From Azospirillum sp. SYSU D00513 (GTDB lineage: Bacteria > Pseudomonadota > Alphaproteobacteria > Azospirillales > Azospirillaceae): a stretch of 64,000 nt of DNA. The stretch lies in the NCBI RefSeq assembly GCF_017356015.1, contig NZ_JAFIQV010000002.1:1-64000 (forward strand). Direction: 5' to 3'. A program made the translations under genes and the position numbers. The notes below the pieces were generated by a model. The model saw only the letters and a list, made by a program, of their open reading frames with translations. It was not told the origin of the DNA and made no database searches. Shown in pieces: positions 1 to 8,506 of this stretch. The first letter of the stretch is position 1, and each line of letters starts with the position of its first letter.

Positions 1-183
1 GGGAACGGCGGCGGGAACGGGAACGGCGGCGGGAACGGGAACGGCGGCGGGAACGGGAACGGCGGCGGGAACGGGAACGGCGGCGGGAACGGGAACGGCG
101 GCGGGAACGGGAACGGCGGCGGGAAAGGTGGTGGCGGAGGCGGGAAAGGTGGTGGCGGAGGCGGGAAAGGTGGTGGCGGAGGC
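1..183 (+). repeat. Two adjoining tandem repeats, 18-bp then 21-bp units
   Basis: Bases 13-120 hold six perfect copies of an 18-bp unit (gggaacgggaacggcggc) with a partial unit at 1-12. Bases 121-183 hold three perfect copies of a 21-bp unit that starts gggaaaggtggtggcgg. The perfect copies suggest recent slippage. Both units preserve the reading frame of the truncated gene. Confidence 0.95.
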
Positions 184-204
184 AAGGGCGGTGGCCGGGG
201 CTGA
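1..204 (+). CDS. 3' end of a glycine-rich repeat protein (5' end outside window)
   Basis: The reading frame that starts at base 1 is open to a TGA at 202-204. It encodes only a low-complexity tail: Gly-Asn blocks (GNGNGG units) followed by Gly-Lys blocks (GKGGGGG units) and a short K/R-containing end. No start lies in the window, so the protein's identity and length are unknown. The frame keeps both repeat families (18 and 21 bp, multiples of three) in register, which supports real coding. The basic tail could bind nucleic acid or polyanions, but that is inference. It converges with the peptide-binding protein gene, whose stop is only 5 bp away. Confidence 0.6.
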   Translation, partial: GNGGGNGNGGGNGNGGGNGNGGGNGNGGGNGNGGGNGNGGGKGGGGGGKGGGGGGKGGGGGKGGGRG

Positions 205-209
205 CCGGC

Positions 210-2045
210 TCAGCGCCCCTCCGCCCACCAGCTCTCGATCTGCGGCCCGTAGAGCGGGGTGAGCGCTGGCCGGCGCAACCGGGACCAATAGGCCAGCCGG
301 TCGGTGCCGCTGTGGAAGAGCGGCACCATGTGATGCCCCCACAGCAGCACGCGGTCGAGCGCGCGGACCCGCGCCACCAGATCCTCCCGAGTCGCGGCCC
401 CGGCAATGGAGGCGGCGATGGCGTCCACCGCCGGGTCGCGGATGCCCGCGTAGTTGCGGCTCCCCGGCTGGCCGGCCGCCGCCGAGCCGAAATAATAGAG
501 CTGCTCGTTGCCCGGCGAGAGGGTCGAGGCCCACCAGCGCAAGGTCATGTCGTAGTCGAAGCCGTCCAGCCGCCCCTGGTACTGCGCGCTGTCCACCGTC
601 CGCACCGTGGCGCGGATGCCCAGCCGTTCGAGGCTGCGCGCGTATTCCAGCGCGACCCGCTCGTCGGACGGGCTGCCCAGCAGGATCTCGAAGCCGAAGG
701 GGGTGCCGGCCCCGTCCCGCAGCCGCCCGTCGCGGACGGTCCAGCCCGCCTCCCCCAGCAGCCGCAGGGCCTCGCGCAGGTTGGCACGCGACCCGGCAGG
801 ACCCGTGCCGTCGGTCTCCGGAAGCCGGAAGGGCCGGGTGAACAGGTCCGGCGGCAGCCGGTCGCGGAAGGGCTCCAGCACGCGCAGTTCCTCCCCCGCC
901 GGCAGGCCGCGCGCGGCCAGCTCGGAGTTGGGGTAGTAGCTGCCGGTGCGGCTCAGCCCGCCATGGAAGAGGGCACGGTTGATCCAGGCGAAATCGCTCG
1001 CCAGCCCCAGCGCCTCGCGCACGCGGCGGTCCTGGAACAGCGGGCGGCGCTCGTTGAAGATGAAGCCGCGCGCCGGTTCCGGCCGGTGGTGGGGGATCTC
1101 CTCCATCCGGATGCGGCCGTCGCGCAGGGCGGGACCCACGTAGCCGGTGGCCCAGCGGGCCGGGTCGATTTCCCGCCGAAGGTCGCCCTCCCCCGCCTTG
1201 AAAGCCTCCAGCGCGACCGCGTCGTCCCGGTAATAGACGAAGTCGAGCCGGTCGAAATTGAACTGCCCGCGCCGGGACGGCAGGTCGCGCGCCCAATAGT
1301 CGGGCACGCGCTCGTACAGGATGCGCCGGCCGGGTTCGACCCGTGCCACCCGGTAGGGGCCGCTGCCCATCGGCGGGTCGAGCGTCGTGCGCTCGAAGGC
1401 CCTGCCCTCCCACCAGGCTTTCGAATGGATGGGCATCAGCCCCATCAGCAGCGGCAGCTCGCGGTCGTGCCGCCCGTCCGGTCCGGGCCGGAAGGTGAAG
1501 CGCACCGTGCGCGGGCCGGGCGCTTCGGCGCTCAGCACCCCGGCGTAGAACTGGCGCCGGTTGGGCGTCCCGTGCTCCCGCTGCACGGCCAGCGAGAAGA
1601 GCACGTCGTCCGCCGTCACCGGCGTGCCGTCGTGCCAGCGCGCTGCCGGATTCAGATGGAAGGTGACGGCGCCGCGGTCGTCGGCCAGCTCCAGGCTTTC
1701 CGCCAGCAGCCCGTAGAGCGAGAAGGGCTCGTCCCAACTGCGCGCCAGCAGCGTCTCGAAGACCTGGCCCAGCCCGAGCGCCGGCACGCCCCGCACCACA
1801 TGGGGGTTCAGCGTGTCGAAGCTGCCGGTCACCGCCTGGCGCAGCGTGCCGCCCTTTGGCGCGTCCGGGTCGGCGTAGGGAAAATGGGCGAAGCCGGGTG
1901 GCAGCGCCGGTTCCCCGTGCATGGCGATGCCGTGTCGGGCGATGCCGTGTCGGGCGATGCCCTCCCCGGATCCCGCGAGGGCCGGGGCGAGGCCGGCGAG
2001 ACCCGGCAAAAGGGCAAGGCATAGGCCGAAAAGGCTGATTTTCAT
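210..2045 (-). CDS. ABC transporter substrate-binding protein, peptide family (SBP family 5, YejA-like)
   Basis: Predicted periplasmic solute-binding protein of about 611 residues for oligopeptide or microcin-C-like import. The chosen ATG at 2045 begins a clear Sec signal peptide (MKISLFGLCLALLPGLAGLA). The frame stays open upstream to 2381, but that extension overlaps the divergent ppa gene. The mature part starts near EPALPPGFAHFPYADPDAPKGG and has the family-5 features WHDGTPVTADDV and GSGPYRV, plus a YejA-like segment (DFAWINRALF). Between signal and mature domain is a short repeat, RHGIARHGIAMHG, from a 15-bp DNA repeat. No permease or ATPase genes are beside it, so its transporter partners must be elsewhere or left of the window. 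Confidence 0.85.
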   Translation of the reverse strand: MKISLFGLCLALLPGLAGLAPALAGSGEGIARHGIARHGIAMHGEPALPPGFAHFPYADPDAPKGGTLRQAVTGSFDTLNPHVVRGVPALGLGQVFETLLARSWDEPFSLYGLLAESLELADDRGAVTFHLNPAARWHDGTPVTADDVLFSLAVQREHGTPNRRQFYAGVLSAEAPGPRTVRFTFRPGPDGRHDRELPLLMGLMPIHSKAWWEGRAFERTTLDPPMGSGPYRVARVEPGRRILYERVPDYWARDLPSRRGQFNFDRLDFVYYRDDAVALEAFKAGEGDLRREIDPARWATGYVGPALRDGRIRMEEIPHHRPEPARGFIFNERRPLFQDRRVREALGLASDFAWINRALFHGGLSRTGSYYPNSELAARGLPAGEELRVLEPFRDRLPPDLFTRPFRLPETDGTGPAGSRANLREALRLLGEAGWTVRDGRLRDGAGTPFGFEILLGSPSDERVALEYARSLERLGIRATVRTVDSAQYQGRLDGFDYDMTLRWWASTLSPGNEQLYYFGSAAAGQPGSRNYAGIRDPAVDAIAASIAGAATREDLVARVRALDRVLLWGHHMVPLFHSGTDRLAYWSRLRRPALTPLYGPQIESWWAEGR

Positions 2046-2232
2046 GGCCTTAGCCTCGCCGGATCGGCGATCCGACGCAAGGTGCCTTGGACTTGCGGCG
2101 CTCTTGCGCCTAAACTCCCGCCCCTCAAGGCGCCGGCTCCCGCATCGCGGGAAAACCGCGCCGCCACCAAGCCAATCGGGCCGGGCCAACCGGGCCGGGC
2201 CCGTCGGACGGCCAATCGGAAGGATCGCATCC

Positions 2233-2790
2233 ATGGATCTCAGCAAGGTTCCGGTCGGGAAGAACCCGCCGTGGGACGTCAACGTCGTCATCGAAATCCC
2301 GATGAACAGCGATCCCGTGAAGTACGAGGTGGACAAGGAGTCGGGCGCGCTGTTCGTCGACCGCTTCCTGCACACCGCCATGTTCTATCCCTGCAACTAC
2401 GGCTTCATCCCGCACACCCTGTCGGGTGACGGCGACCCGGTGGACGTCTGCGTCGTCGGCAACCTGCCGGTCGTCGCCGGCTCGGTCCTGCGCGCCCGCC
2501 CCATCGGCGTGCTGTTCATGGAGGACGAGGGCGGCACCGACGAGAAGCTGCTGGCCGTGCCGGTGGACAAGCTGCACCCCTTCTACAGCAACGTGAAGTC
2601 CTACAAGGACCTGCCCGAGTCGATCGTCTCCCAGCTCGCCCACTTCTTCGAGCACTACAAGGACCTCGAGAAGGGCAAGTGGGTGAAGGTGAAGGAGTGG
2701 GGCGACGAGAACGACGCCGCCCGCATGATCACCGAGGGCATGGAGCGCGCCAAGGCCGTCACCGGCGGCGAGCAGGGCAAGATCGTCTGA
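2233..2790 (+). CDS. ppa: Inorganic pyrophosphatase (family I)
   Basis: Soluble cytoplasmic enzyme that hydrolyses pyrophosphate to phosphate and so drives biosynthetic reactions forward. The 185-residue protein is of normal bacterial length. It carries the family-I core: KYEVDKESGALFVDR near the N-terminus and the metal-binding signature GDGDPVDVCV, followed by the conserved Lys/Tyr-rich segment around VDKLHPFYSNVKSYKDLP. The ATG at 2233 is preceded by ggaagg at a suitable distance. Longer in-frame starts upstream have no such site and would lie inside the divergent binding-protein leader. It is probably transcribed alone and ends at the strong hairpin that follows. Confidence 0.97.
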   Translation: MDLSKVPVGKNPPWDVNVVIEIPMNSDPVKYEVDKESGALFVDRFLHTAMFYPCNYGFIPHTLSGDGDPVDVCVVGNLPVVAGSVLRARPIGVLFMEDEGGTDEKLLAVPVDKLHPFYSNVKSYKDLPESIVSQLAHFFEHYKDLEKGKWVKVKEWGDENDAARMITEGMERAKAVTGGEQGKIV

Positions 2791-2812
2791 GGACTTTTCG
2801 TCCAAATCCGTC

Positions 2813-2839
2813 CCCGGCCGGGCCGTCCGCCCGGCCGGG
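2813..2839 (+). terminator. Hairpin between convergent ppa and DUF2000 gene
   Basis: A perfect 11-bp GC stem (cccggccgggc / gcccggccggg) with a 5-base loop lies 22 bp after the ppa stop. The T-run is short (atctt), so it may be a weak intrinsic or bidirectional terminator. Confidence 0.6.
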
Positions 2840-2858
2840 ATCTTGAAGGCGGGTTGCG

Positions 2859-3416
2859 TCAACCGTGCAGGGACAGCCCCTTGACGGCCTTCTCGACCGC
2901 CTTTCTTCCCCCGCGCAGCCCCAGCCCAACCAGATCGGGGTCCTCCGGATCCCCGGCGGCGAAGACCGCCCGGTTGGCGGCGTCGTGCCCGGTCGTGAAC
3001 ATGGCGGCCACATAGGGGACCACGGCCAGGCCGCGGGCCATCGCCTCGCGGTGGGCCGCCTGCAGGGCCGCCCGATCGGCGGCGAAGACCAGCATCGGCT
3101 GGCCCAGCATGCGCCCATGGACGCGCCCGGCGCCGTCCACGTAAGGCTCCCCCATCGCCTCGGGCGCCGCCGCCGCGATCCCCGTCGCCAGGAAGGCCGC
3201 GACGTTCAGCTTCTGCCAGACCGCGAGGTCGGCGCGGACGATCAGCGCCACCTTCGTATCGAATTTGACGGGCGTATCGAATTTGATGGGCGTATCGAAT
3301 TTGATGGGCGCATCGGCTTTCGCGCCGCTGCTGTCCGGGGCGGGGGCGCCCGGGGTGGCGTCCGTGCCGGGTTCCGGATTGGATCTTTCCGGATTCGGTG
3401 TTTCCAGATTCGACAT
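2859..3416 (-). CDS. DUF2000 family protein with N-terminal tandem-repeat linker
   Basis: About 185 residues. The C-terminal 130 or so match the DUF2000 family as I remember it: VALIVRADLAVWQKLNVAAF, then MLGQPMLVFAADRAALQ, MFTTGHDAANRAVFA and a closing GRKAVEKAVKGLSLHG. The molecular function of the family is not established. The start at 3416 is preferred over 3440 because aaggagga lies 8 bases before it. Residues ~20-50 form a Pro/Ser-rich linker ending in three IKFDTP-type repeats from an 18-bp tandem DNA repeat (about 3256-3310). The AraC-type regulator gene ends 45 bp upstream on the same strand, so the two may be cotranscribed. Confidence 0.8.
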   Translation of the reverse strand: MSNLETPNPERSNPEPGTDATPGAPAPDSSGAKADAPIKFDTPIKFDTPVKFDTKVALIVRADLAVWQKLNVAAFLATGIAAAAPEAMGEPYVDGAGRVHGRMLGQPMLVFAADRAALQAAHREAMARGLAVVPYVAAMFTTGHDAANRAVFAAGDPEDPDLVGLGLRGGRKAVEKAVKGLSLHG

Positions 3417-3460
3417 GGGTTGGTCCTCCTTCGCCGCCACACTGGCCGAAGGCGGCCCCG

Positions 3461-4333
3461 CTAGTCTGGAACGTTTGTGCAGAGCCGGCGGTAATCCGCC
3501 GGCGTCATCCGGTAGGCGCGGCGGAACCAGCGGCCCATGTGGCTCTGGTCGGCGAACCCGACCTCGGCGGCGACGGCCGCCGGCGCCTCCCCCGCGGCGA
3601 GCCGGCGCCGCGCCTCCTTCAGCCGCAGCTGGACCAGATAGGCGTGCGGCGACAGGCCGAAGCCGCGGCGGAACAGCCGGTTGAGCCGGAAGCGGTCGGT
3701 CCCCGCGGCGGCGGCCAGCTCCGCCAGGCCGATGTCCTCGGCGAAGGCCGCATGGAGCGCGTCGCGGGCGCGCAGGGCGGCGGGCTCCGGCCTCCCGCCG
3801 GCCCGCGCGGTGCCCGGGTCGATATGGCCCGAACCGGCATGATTGGCGAGCCGGGCCACCAGCCGGTCCATGGTCCCGTCGCGGGCAAGGCGCCCTTCCC
3901 GGCCGTGCAGGGCGTGGAAGCCCGCCATGATCGCGGAGGTCAGGGCCGGGTCGCTCAGCAGCGTGCTGCGGAAACCCGGCGGGGCGGCGGCGCCCGTTCC
4001 GGCGCGAAGCTCGTCGAACCGCTCCGCCAGCCAGCGCTGCGGCAGGTAGAGCATGGCGTAGGTGAATCCTTCCTCGCGGGGGCTGTTGCCGTCATGGAGT
4101 TCGCCGGGCTCGATCAGGATGGCGCGGCCCGGCGTGCTGGTGTTCAGGCGCCTGCGGCAGCGGAACTCCTGAACGCCCTGCTCGGTCACGCCGACCAGCG
4201 CGTCGTCATGGTCGTGCAGGTCGTAGGCATGGCCCTTGAAATGGGCGCGGATCGTCTCGATGCCGGTATCCGGGTCGTGCCGCATCGACAGCCAATCCCC
4301 GGCCTCGCCCGCGCTGTCCGTTCCGGCCCCCAC
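3461..4333 (-). CDS. AraC family transcriptional regulator (cupin + HTH)
   Basis: Cytoplasmic transcription factor of up to 290 residues. The N-terminal half is a cupin-type sensor domain (GHAYDLHDHDDALVGV and ILIEPGELHDGN, with clustered His/Glu). The C-terminal ~100 residues hold the double HTH typical of AraC proteins (IGLAELAAAAGTDRFRLNRLF and PAAVAAEVGFADQSHMGRWF). An internal Met 17 codons in is an alternative start. It lies directly upstream of the DUF2000 gene on the same strand, and an AraC regulator beside a DUF2000 gene suggests it controls that neighbour. The ligand is unknown. Confidence 0.88.
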   Translation of the reverse strand: MGAGTDSAGEAGDWLSMRHDPDTGIETIRAHFKGHAYDLHDHDDALVGVTEQGVQEFRCRRRLNTSTPGRAILIEPGELHDGNSPREEGFTYAMLYLPQRWLAERFDELRAGTGAAAPPGFRSTLLSDPALTSAIMAGFHALHGREGRLARDGTMDRLVARLANHAGSGHIDPGTARAGGRPEPAALRARDALHAAFAEDIGLAELAAAAGTDRFRLNRLFRRGFGLSPHAYLVQLRLKEARRRLAAGEAPAAVAAEVGFADQSHMGRWFRRAYRMTPADYRRLCTNVPD

Positions 4334-4664
4334 GACGCCATCCCCCCGTTCGTCACGCCTCGGCGATCATAATGATGGGCCGCCGCGAACGGTAGCGGCC
4401 GGTGCGGCATCGGGCCGCACGCCAATTCCATTCCCGTAACAATCCGTTCATCAAACATTTGTTGCCCGGAGGGGAGGAACGGGTTATGTTGCGCCGCACC
4501 ATCCGTGCGCGCCGGCAATGAATCCGGAGCGCGGCGGGGGTTTGCCTGTTTCCCCGCGGGACCGCCTTCAATCCGCCACGGGCGGGCGCCACGATGCCCG
4601 CACCGCGCGCCGGCCCGAAGGCCCGCCCGGCAGGCAGCACGACACAGGAACCTCGGACCCCGCG

Positions 4665-7373
4665 ATGACCGTTCGCAACCTCGACCACATGTTCAAGCCC
4701 GGATCGGTGGCCCTGATCGGGGCCAGCCGGCGGCCGAACTCGATGGGCGCCATCGTGGCGCGCAACCTGTTCCACGCGGGCTTCGACGGGCCGATCCTGC
4801 CGGTCAACCCCGCGGAGCGCGCGGTGGAGGGGGTGCTGACCTACCGGTCGGTGGAGGAGCTGCCCATCACCCCGGACCTGGCGGTGATCTGCGCGCCGTC
4901 CCAGGGGCTGCCCGCGACCATCGACGCGCTGGGGCGCCGGGGAACCAAGGCGGCGCTGATCATCTCCGGCGACCCGGTGAAGGACCAGGATCAGCTCCAG
5001 GCCTTGCGCGAGGCGGCGCAGCCCTATCTGATGCGGCTGCTCGGCCCCAACAGCCTGGGCATCATGGTGCCGGGCCAGGGGCTGAACGCCAGCTTCGGCC
5101 ACGCCGCCCCCAAGGCGGGCGACCTGGCGCTGGTGTCGCAGTCGTCGATGGTCATGACCTCGATCGTGGACTGGGCGCTGTCGCGCGACATCGGCTTCTC
5201 GCACCTGGTCTCGACCGGCGACAAGGCGGACGTCGATTTCGGCGACATGCTGGACTATCTGGCCGCCGACGCCTCGACCCGCGCCATCCTGCTCTACATG
5301 GAGAGCGTCACCAACGCGCGGAAGTTCATGTCGGCCGCGCGCTCCGCCGCCCGCCAGAAACCCGTGCTTGTGATCAAGGCCGGCCGTTCGGAGCAGGCGA
5401 TGGCGGCCTCGGCCTCGCACACCGGCACGCTGGCCGTCGCCGACGCCGTCTACGACGCGGCCTTCCGCCGCGCCGGCATCCTGCGCGTGGCGGGGCTGGA
5501 CGAGCTGTTCGACGCCGCCGGCACGCTCGGCACCGGCGTGCCGATCGCGGGCGACCGGCTCGCCATCCTGACCAATGGCGCCAGCGTCGGGGTGATCACC
5601 ACCGACAGCCTGATCCAGGCGGGCGGCAAGCTCGCCGGCCTGGCGCCGGAGACGCTCGGCAAGCTGAACGCCATGACCGGCGTGGCGTCGGTCGGCGCCC
5701 AGGGCAACCCGTTGCGCATCTGCGCCGACGCCACCCCCCGGCGCTACACCGAGGCGCTGAACCTGCTGATGCAGGACGGCGGCAACGACGCGATCCTGGT
5801 GCTGCACTGCCCGACCCCGGTGATGGACACCGCAGCGGCGGCGCAGGCCGTGGCCGACGCGGTCAAGGCCAACCGGGCGAGCCGCCGCGCCGTGCTGACG
5901 AGCTGGCTCGGCGAGGCCTCGGTGCAGGAGGCGCGCCGGCTGTTCGCCGCCAGCCGCATCCCCACCTACCACGCGCCGAGCGACGCGGTGCGCGCCTTCA
6001 TGCATCTGGTCGAGTACCGGCGGAACCAGGAACTGCTGATGGAGACGCCGCCCTCCGTCCCGCAGGAATTCCTGCCCGACAGCGCCGCCGTGAACGCCAT
6101 CGTCGGCCGGGCCATGGCCGAGGGGCGGGAGTGGCTGACCGAGTACGAGGCCAAGCAGGTCCTGGCCGCCTACGGCATCCCGGTTGTGGACACCCGCCGG
6201 GTCGCGACGCCGGAGGAGGCGGGCCGCGCCGCCGAGGAGATCGGCGGGCCGCTCGCGCTGAAGATCCTGTCGCCGGACATCATCCGCAAGTCCGACGTCG
6301 GCGGCGTCGTGCTGCACCTGACCGAGCCCGAGGAGGTGCGGGCCGAGGCCGAAGCCATGCTGGCCCGCATGCGCGAGGTGGCGCCCGAGGCGCGGATCGA
6401 GGGCTTCACCGTCCAGGAGATGGCCGTCCGCCCCGACGCCTACGAGCTGATCGTCGGCATGACCGACAACGAGATGTTCGGCCCCGTCCTGCTGTTCGGC
6501 GAGGGCGGCATCGGGGTGGAGGTGGTGGAGGACTACGCGCTGGCCCTGCCGCCGCTGAACATGAAGCTGGCGAGCGACATGATGTGCCAGACGCGCATCT
6601 GGCGGCAGCTCCAGGGCTACCGGTCGCGCGCGGCGGTCAACACCGACGCGGTGGCGCTGACGCTGAACAAGGTGTCGCAGCTCATCGTCGACGTGCCGGA
6701 GATCGCCGAGCTGGACATCAACCCGCTGCTCGCCGACGCCGACGGCGTGCTGGCGCTGGACGCCCGCATCCGGGTCGGCCGGCCGGCCCTGCCCGGCGCG
6801 CGCCGCCTGGCCATCCGCCCCTACCCGAAGATGCTGGAGGAGCGGATCACCATCAAGGACGGGCGCGAGTTCCTCGTGCGCCCGATCCTGCCGGAGGACG
6901 AGCCGCTCATCCACGACATGATCGGCCACCAGACGCCGGAGGATCTGCGGCTGCGCTTCTTCGCCCCGATGAAGCGCCTGTCGCACAAGGCCGCGGCACG
7001 CCTGACCCAGATCGACTACGACCGCGAAATGGCGCTGGTCGCCGTCAGCCCCGACGAGGAGACCGGCCGGACGGTCATCCACGGCGTCGTCCGCATCACC
7101 GCCGACCCCGACAACCAGCGCGCCGAATACGCGGTGATGGTGCGGTCCGACATGAAGGGCCAGGGACTCGGCTACACGCTGATGGGCAAGATCCTCGACT
7201 ACGCCCGCTCGCGCGGGATCCGGGAGGTCTTCGGCGAGGTGCTGCGCGAGAACACCACCATGCTCGCCATGTGCCGCGCCCTTGGGTTCGTCCGCAAGGA
7301 GAACATGGACGAGCCCGGCGTGGTGGAGGTCCGCATCGAGCTGGACGAGGCCGTGATCGTCTCGGCGGAGTGA
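4665..7373 (+). CDS. Bifunctional acyl-CoA ligase (NDP-forming)-like / GNAT acetyltransferase, Pat type
   Basis: About 902 residues, close to the enterobacterial Pat/YfiQ protein lysine acetyltransferase. Domains in order: CoA-binding Rossmann domain (SVALIGASRRPNSMGAIVARNLF), succinyl-CoA-ligase-like domain with an SHTG segment, ATP-grasp domain (about residues 490-710; LKILSPDIIRKSDVGGVV, ELDINPLLA), and a C-terminal GNAT domain (RITADPDNQRAEYAVMVRSDMKGQGLGYTLMGKIL). Homologues acetylate lysines, notably in acetyl-CoA synthetases, to tune carbon metabolism. The start at 4665 (MTVRNLDHMFKPGS) fits family N-termini. The 49-codon upstream extension is Arg/Pro-rich and looks non-coding. Whether the ligase half is active cannot be judged here. 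Confidence 0.92.
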   Translation: MTVRNLDHMFKPGSVALIGASRRPNSMGAIVARNLFHAGFDGPILPVNPAERAVEGVLTYRSVEELPITPDLAVICAPSQGLPATIDALGRRGTKAALIISGDPVKDQDQLQALREAAQPYLMRLLGPNSLGIMVPGQGLNASFGHAAPKAGDLALVSQSSMVMTSIVDWALSRDIGFSHLVSTGDKADVDFGDMLDYLAADASTRAILLYMESVTNARKFMSAARSAARQKPVLVIKAGRSEQAMAASASHTGTLAVADAVYDAAFRRAGILRVAGLDELFDAAGTLGTGVPIAGDRLAILTNGASVGVITTDSLIQAGGKLAGLAPETLGKLNAMTGVASVGAQGNPLRICADATPRRYTEALNLLMQDGGNDAILVLHCPTPVMDTAAAAQAVADAVKANRASRRAVLTSWLGEASVQEARRLFAASRIPTYHAPSDAVRAFMHLVEYRRNQELLMETPPSVPQEFLPDSAAVNAIVGRAMAEGREWLTEYEAKQVLAAYGIPVVDTRRVATPEEAGRAAEEIGGPLALKILSPDIIRKSDVGGVVLHLTEPEEVRAEAEAMLARMREVAPEARIEGFTVQEMAVRPDAYELIVGMTDNEMFGPVLLFGEGGIGVEVVEDYALALPPLNMKLASDMMCQTRIWRQLQGYRSRAAVNTDAVALTLNKVSQLIVDVPEIAELDINPLLADADGVLALDARIRVGRPALPGARRLAIRPYPKMLEERITIKDGREFLVRPILPEDEPLIHDMIGHQTPEDLRLRFFAPMKRLSHKAAARLTQIDYDREMALVAVSPDEETGRTVIHGVVRITADPDNQRAEYAVMVRSDMKGQGLGYTLMGKILDYARSRGIREVFGEVLRENTTMLAMCRALGFVRKENMDEPGVVEVRIELDEAVIVSAE

Positions 7374-7512
7374 TCCGGGCGGAGCGGTCGGCCCCATCCC
7401 GACGGGCGGAATGGCTGGCCGCCGTTCCAGGCGATGGACGCTCGAATGTGATGAACGCTCGGATCCGAACCCGTGGCCTGCCCATCCGCCCCTTCAAATT
7501 CCACCGGCGGGC

Positions 7513-7845
7513 CTAACCGGTGGGCTGTTCATCCACCTCGGCGAAGTTCTTGATCACGACATCGCCGTCGGGAAAATGCGCGACGATCAGCAATTCCCCG
7601 CCCATGGCCTCGACGAAACGCCGCAGGTTGCTGACATACATGTCCGTGCGCTTTTCCATCTTGGCGATGGCCTACTGGTCCACGTCCAGGGTCTGACCGA
7701 GCGCCGCCTGGGTAAGACGGCGCGCCTCCCTCAATTCGTGCAGGGCCATTTCGCTTCGAAGCTCGACCTTCTTCCGCTCGATGCGCGCACGGCTGTCCGG
7801 CGAAGCCTTGTCCGTCAGGGTACGGAAATTCTTGTGACCGGTCAT
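7513..7845 (-). pseudogene. XRE/HigA-type antitoxin broken by an in-frame TAG
   Basis: Read as one frame this is a 110-residue antitoxin: helical N-terminus, HTH (LREARRLTQAALGQTLDVDQ-x-AIAKMEKR), then a conserved tail (MYVSNLRRFVEAMGGELLIVAHFP). Codon 58 (7672-7674) is TAG, at a position in the HTH recognition region where relatives have an ordinary residue. A single change from TCG or CAG would explain it. The product would end after 57 residues, inside the DNA-binding domain. Its ATG overlaps the upstream toxin stop by four bases (ATGA), the usual toxin-then-antitoxin order of HigBA modules. A sequencing error is the main alternative to real decay. Confidence 0.75.
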
Positions 7846-8099
7846 GAAATCAGCCCTTCTCCGCGGATTTCGTCCAAGTAAACGTCGTAGAGATCATCGG
7901 CGATCGGCACCATTCTTTCGCAAAACCGGTTGTCTCCGGTTTTATCCCCGCCGATGAGCAGGATCGCCTGACGGCGCGGGTCGAAGGCGTAGAAGATCCG
8001 GATCGGACGGCCGCCGCTCTGCACCCGCAACTCACGCATATGGCCATGCCTTGAGCCGTTCACGCCGGACGAATAGGGAAACGGAAGGCGCGGCCCATT
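7842..8099 (-). pseudogene. RelE/HigB-type toxin fragment, 5' part lost
   Basis: The C-terminal two thirds of a Gp49/HigB-like mRNA-cleaving toxin: PYSSGVNGSRHGHMRELRV, IFYAFDPRRQAILLIGGDKTG and IADDLYDVYLDE. Family members are about 110 residues. Here homology in the frame runs back to codon 8097-8099, and the next codon (8100-8102) is TAG. Translation could only start at internal GTG 8063 or ATG 8039, giving at most 73 residues and lacking the N-terminal helices. The break coincides with a copied piece of holA, so the start was replaced and not merely mis-called. It is followed by the broken antitoxin with a four-base overlap. Confidence 0.75.
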
Positions 8100-8165
8100 C
8101 TACGCCACGCGGAAGGGGTCGGACAGGTCCTGTACCACCGTCCGCCCGATGGTCATGGCGCCGTC
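8099..8165. repeat. 67-bp displaced copy of part of holA
   Basis: Bases 8099-8165 match 9722-9788 inside holA at 63 of 67 positions in the same orientation, offset 1623 bp. The mismatches I see are at 8102, 8115, 8133 and 8162. Identity stops sharply at both ends, and the left end is exactly where the truncated toxin frame stops. Confidence 0.9.
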
Positions 8166-8230
8166 ACTTGAGTTCCACGAGCACTGGCTCAGTCATTGAC
8201 GGACCCTTGCCCGCGGATTAGCTTTTCCTC

Positions 8231-8506
8231 ATGGACTTCGAATGGGACGACGCCAAGAGCGCCCGGAACGTCGCCGAACGCGGCCTCCCTTTCGATGTCG
8301 CCATGGCGCTGTTCGACAACCCCACACTCGAAGAGCCGGACCAGAGGCGGGACTACGGCGAAACACGGATCAGGGCCATCGGGCAGGTCAACGGCGTGAT
8401 CCTGGTCTGCATCTACACCGATCGGGGAAGGATTCGCCGGATCATCAGCCTCCGCCCGGCGAAGGAGAGGGAGCGGCATGCCTATCGTGAGACGTACCCG
8501 CGCTGA
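8231..8506 (+). CDS. brnT: BrnT family toxin
   Basis: A 91-residue protein with the BrnT pattern: FEWDDAKSARNVAERGLPFDVAMALFD at the N-terminus, then GETRIRAIGQVNGVILVCIYTDR and RRIISLRPAKERERHAY. Known BrnT proteins are RelE-fold ribonucleases that cut RNA and stop translation. The gene overlaps the next one by 29 bp, which fits a toxin-antitoxin operon. The start has no clear ribosome site. A possible promoter (TTGACG at 8196-8201, weak -10 tagctt at 8219-8224) would give a very short leader. Arg/Lys at the C-terminus and the central Glu/Arg residues are probable catalytic groups by family analogy. Confidence 0.88.
   Translation: MDFEWDDAKSARNVAERGLPFDVAMALFDNPTLEEPDQRRDYGETRIRAIGQVNGVILVCIYTDRGRIRRIISLRPAKERERHAYRETYPR

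Noticed and set aside
1..183. CRISPR array
   Set aside because: The repeats are directly adjacent without spacers and read in frame as a protein tail.
210..2381. 723-residue form of the YejA-like protein
   Set aside because: The extra N-terminus overlaps the divergent ppa gene and hides the signal peptide that begins at 2045.
4353..7397. Long minus-strand open frame (about 1000 codons) opposite the Pat-type gene
   Set aside because: It is Arg/His/Gln-rich with no domain and mirrors a clear plus-strand gene; long antisense frames are expected at this G+C content.
7411..7881. Plus-strand 156-codon frame
   Set aside because: It is antisense to the interrupted antitoxin, whose protein family match is on the minus strand.
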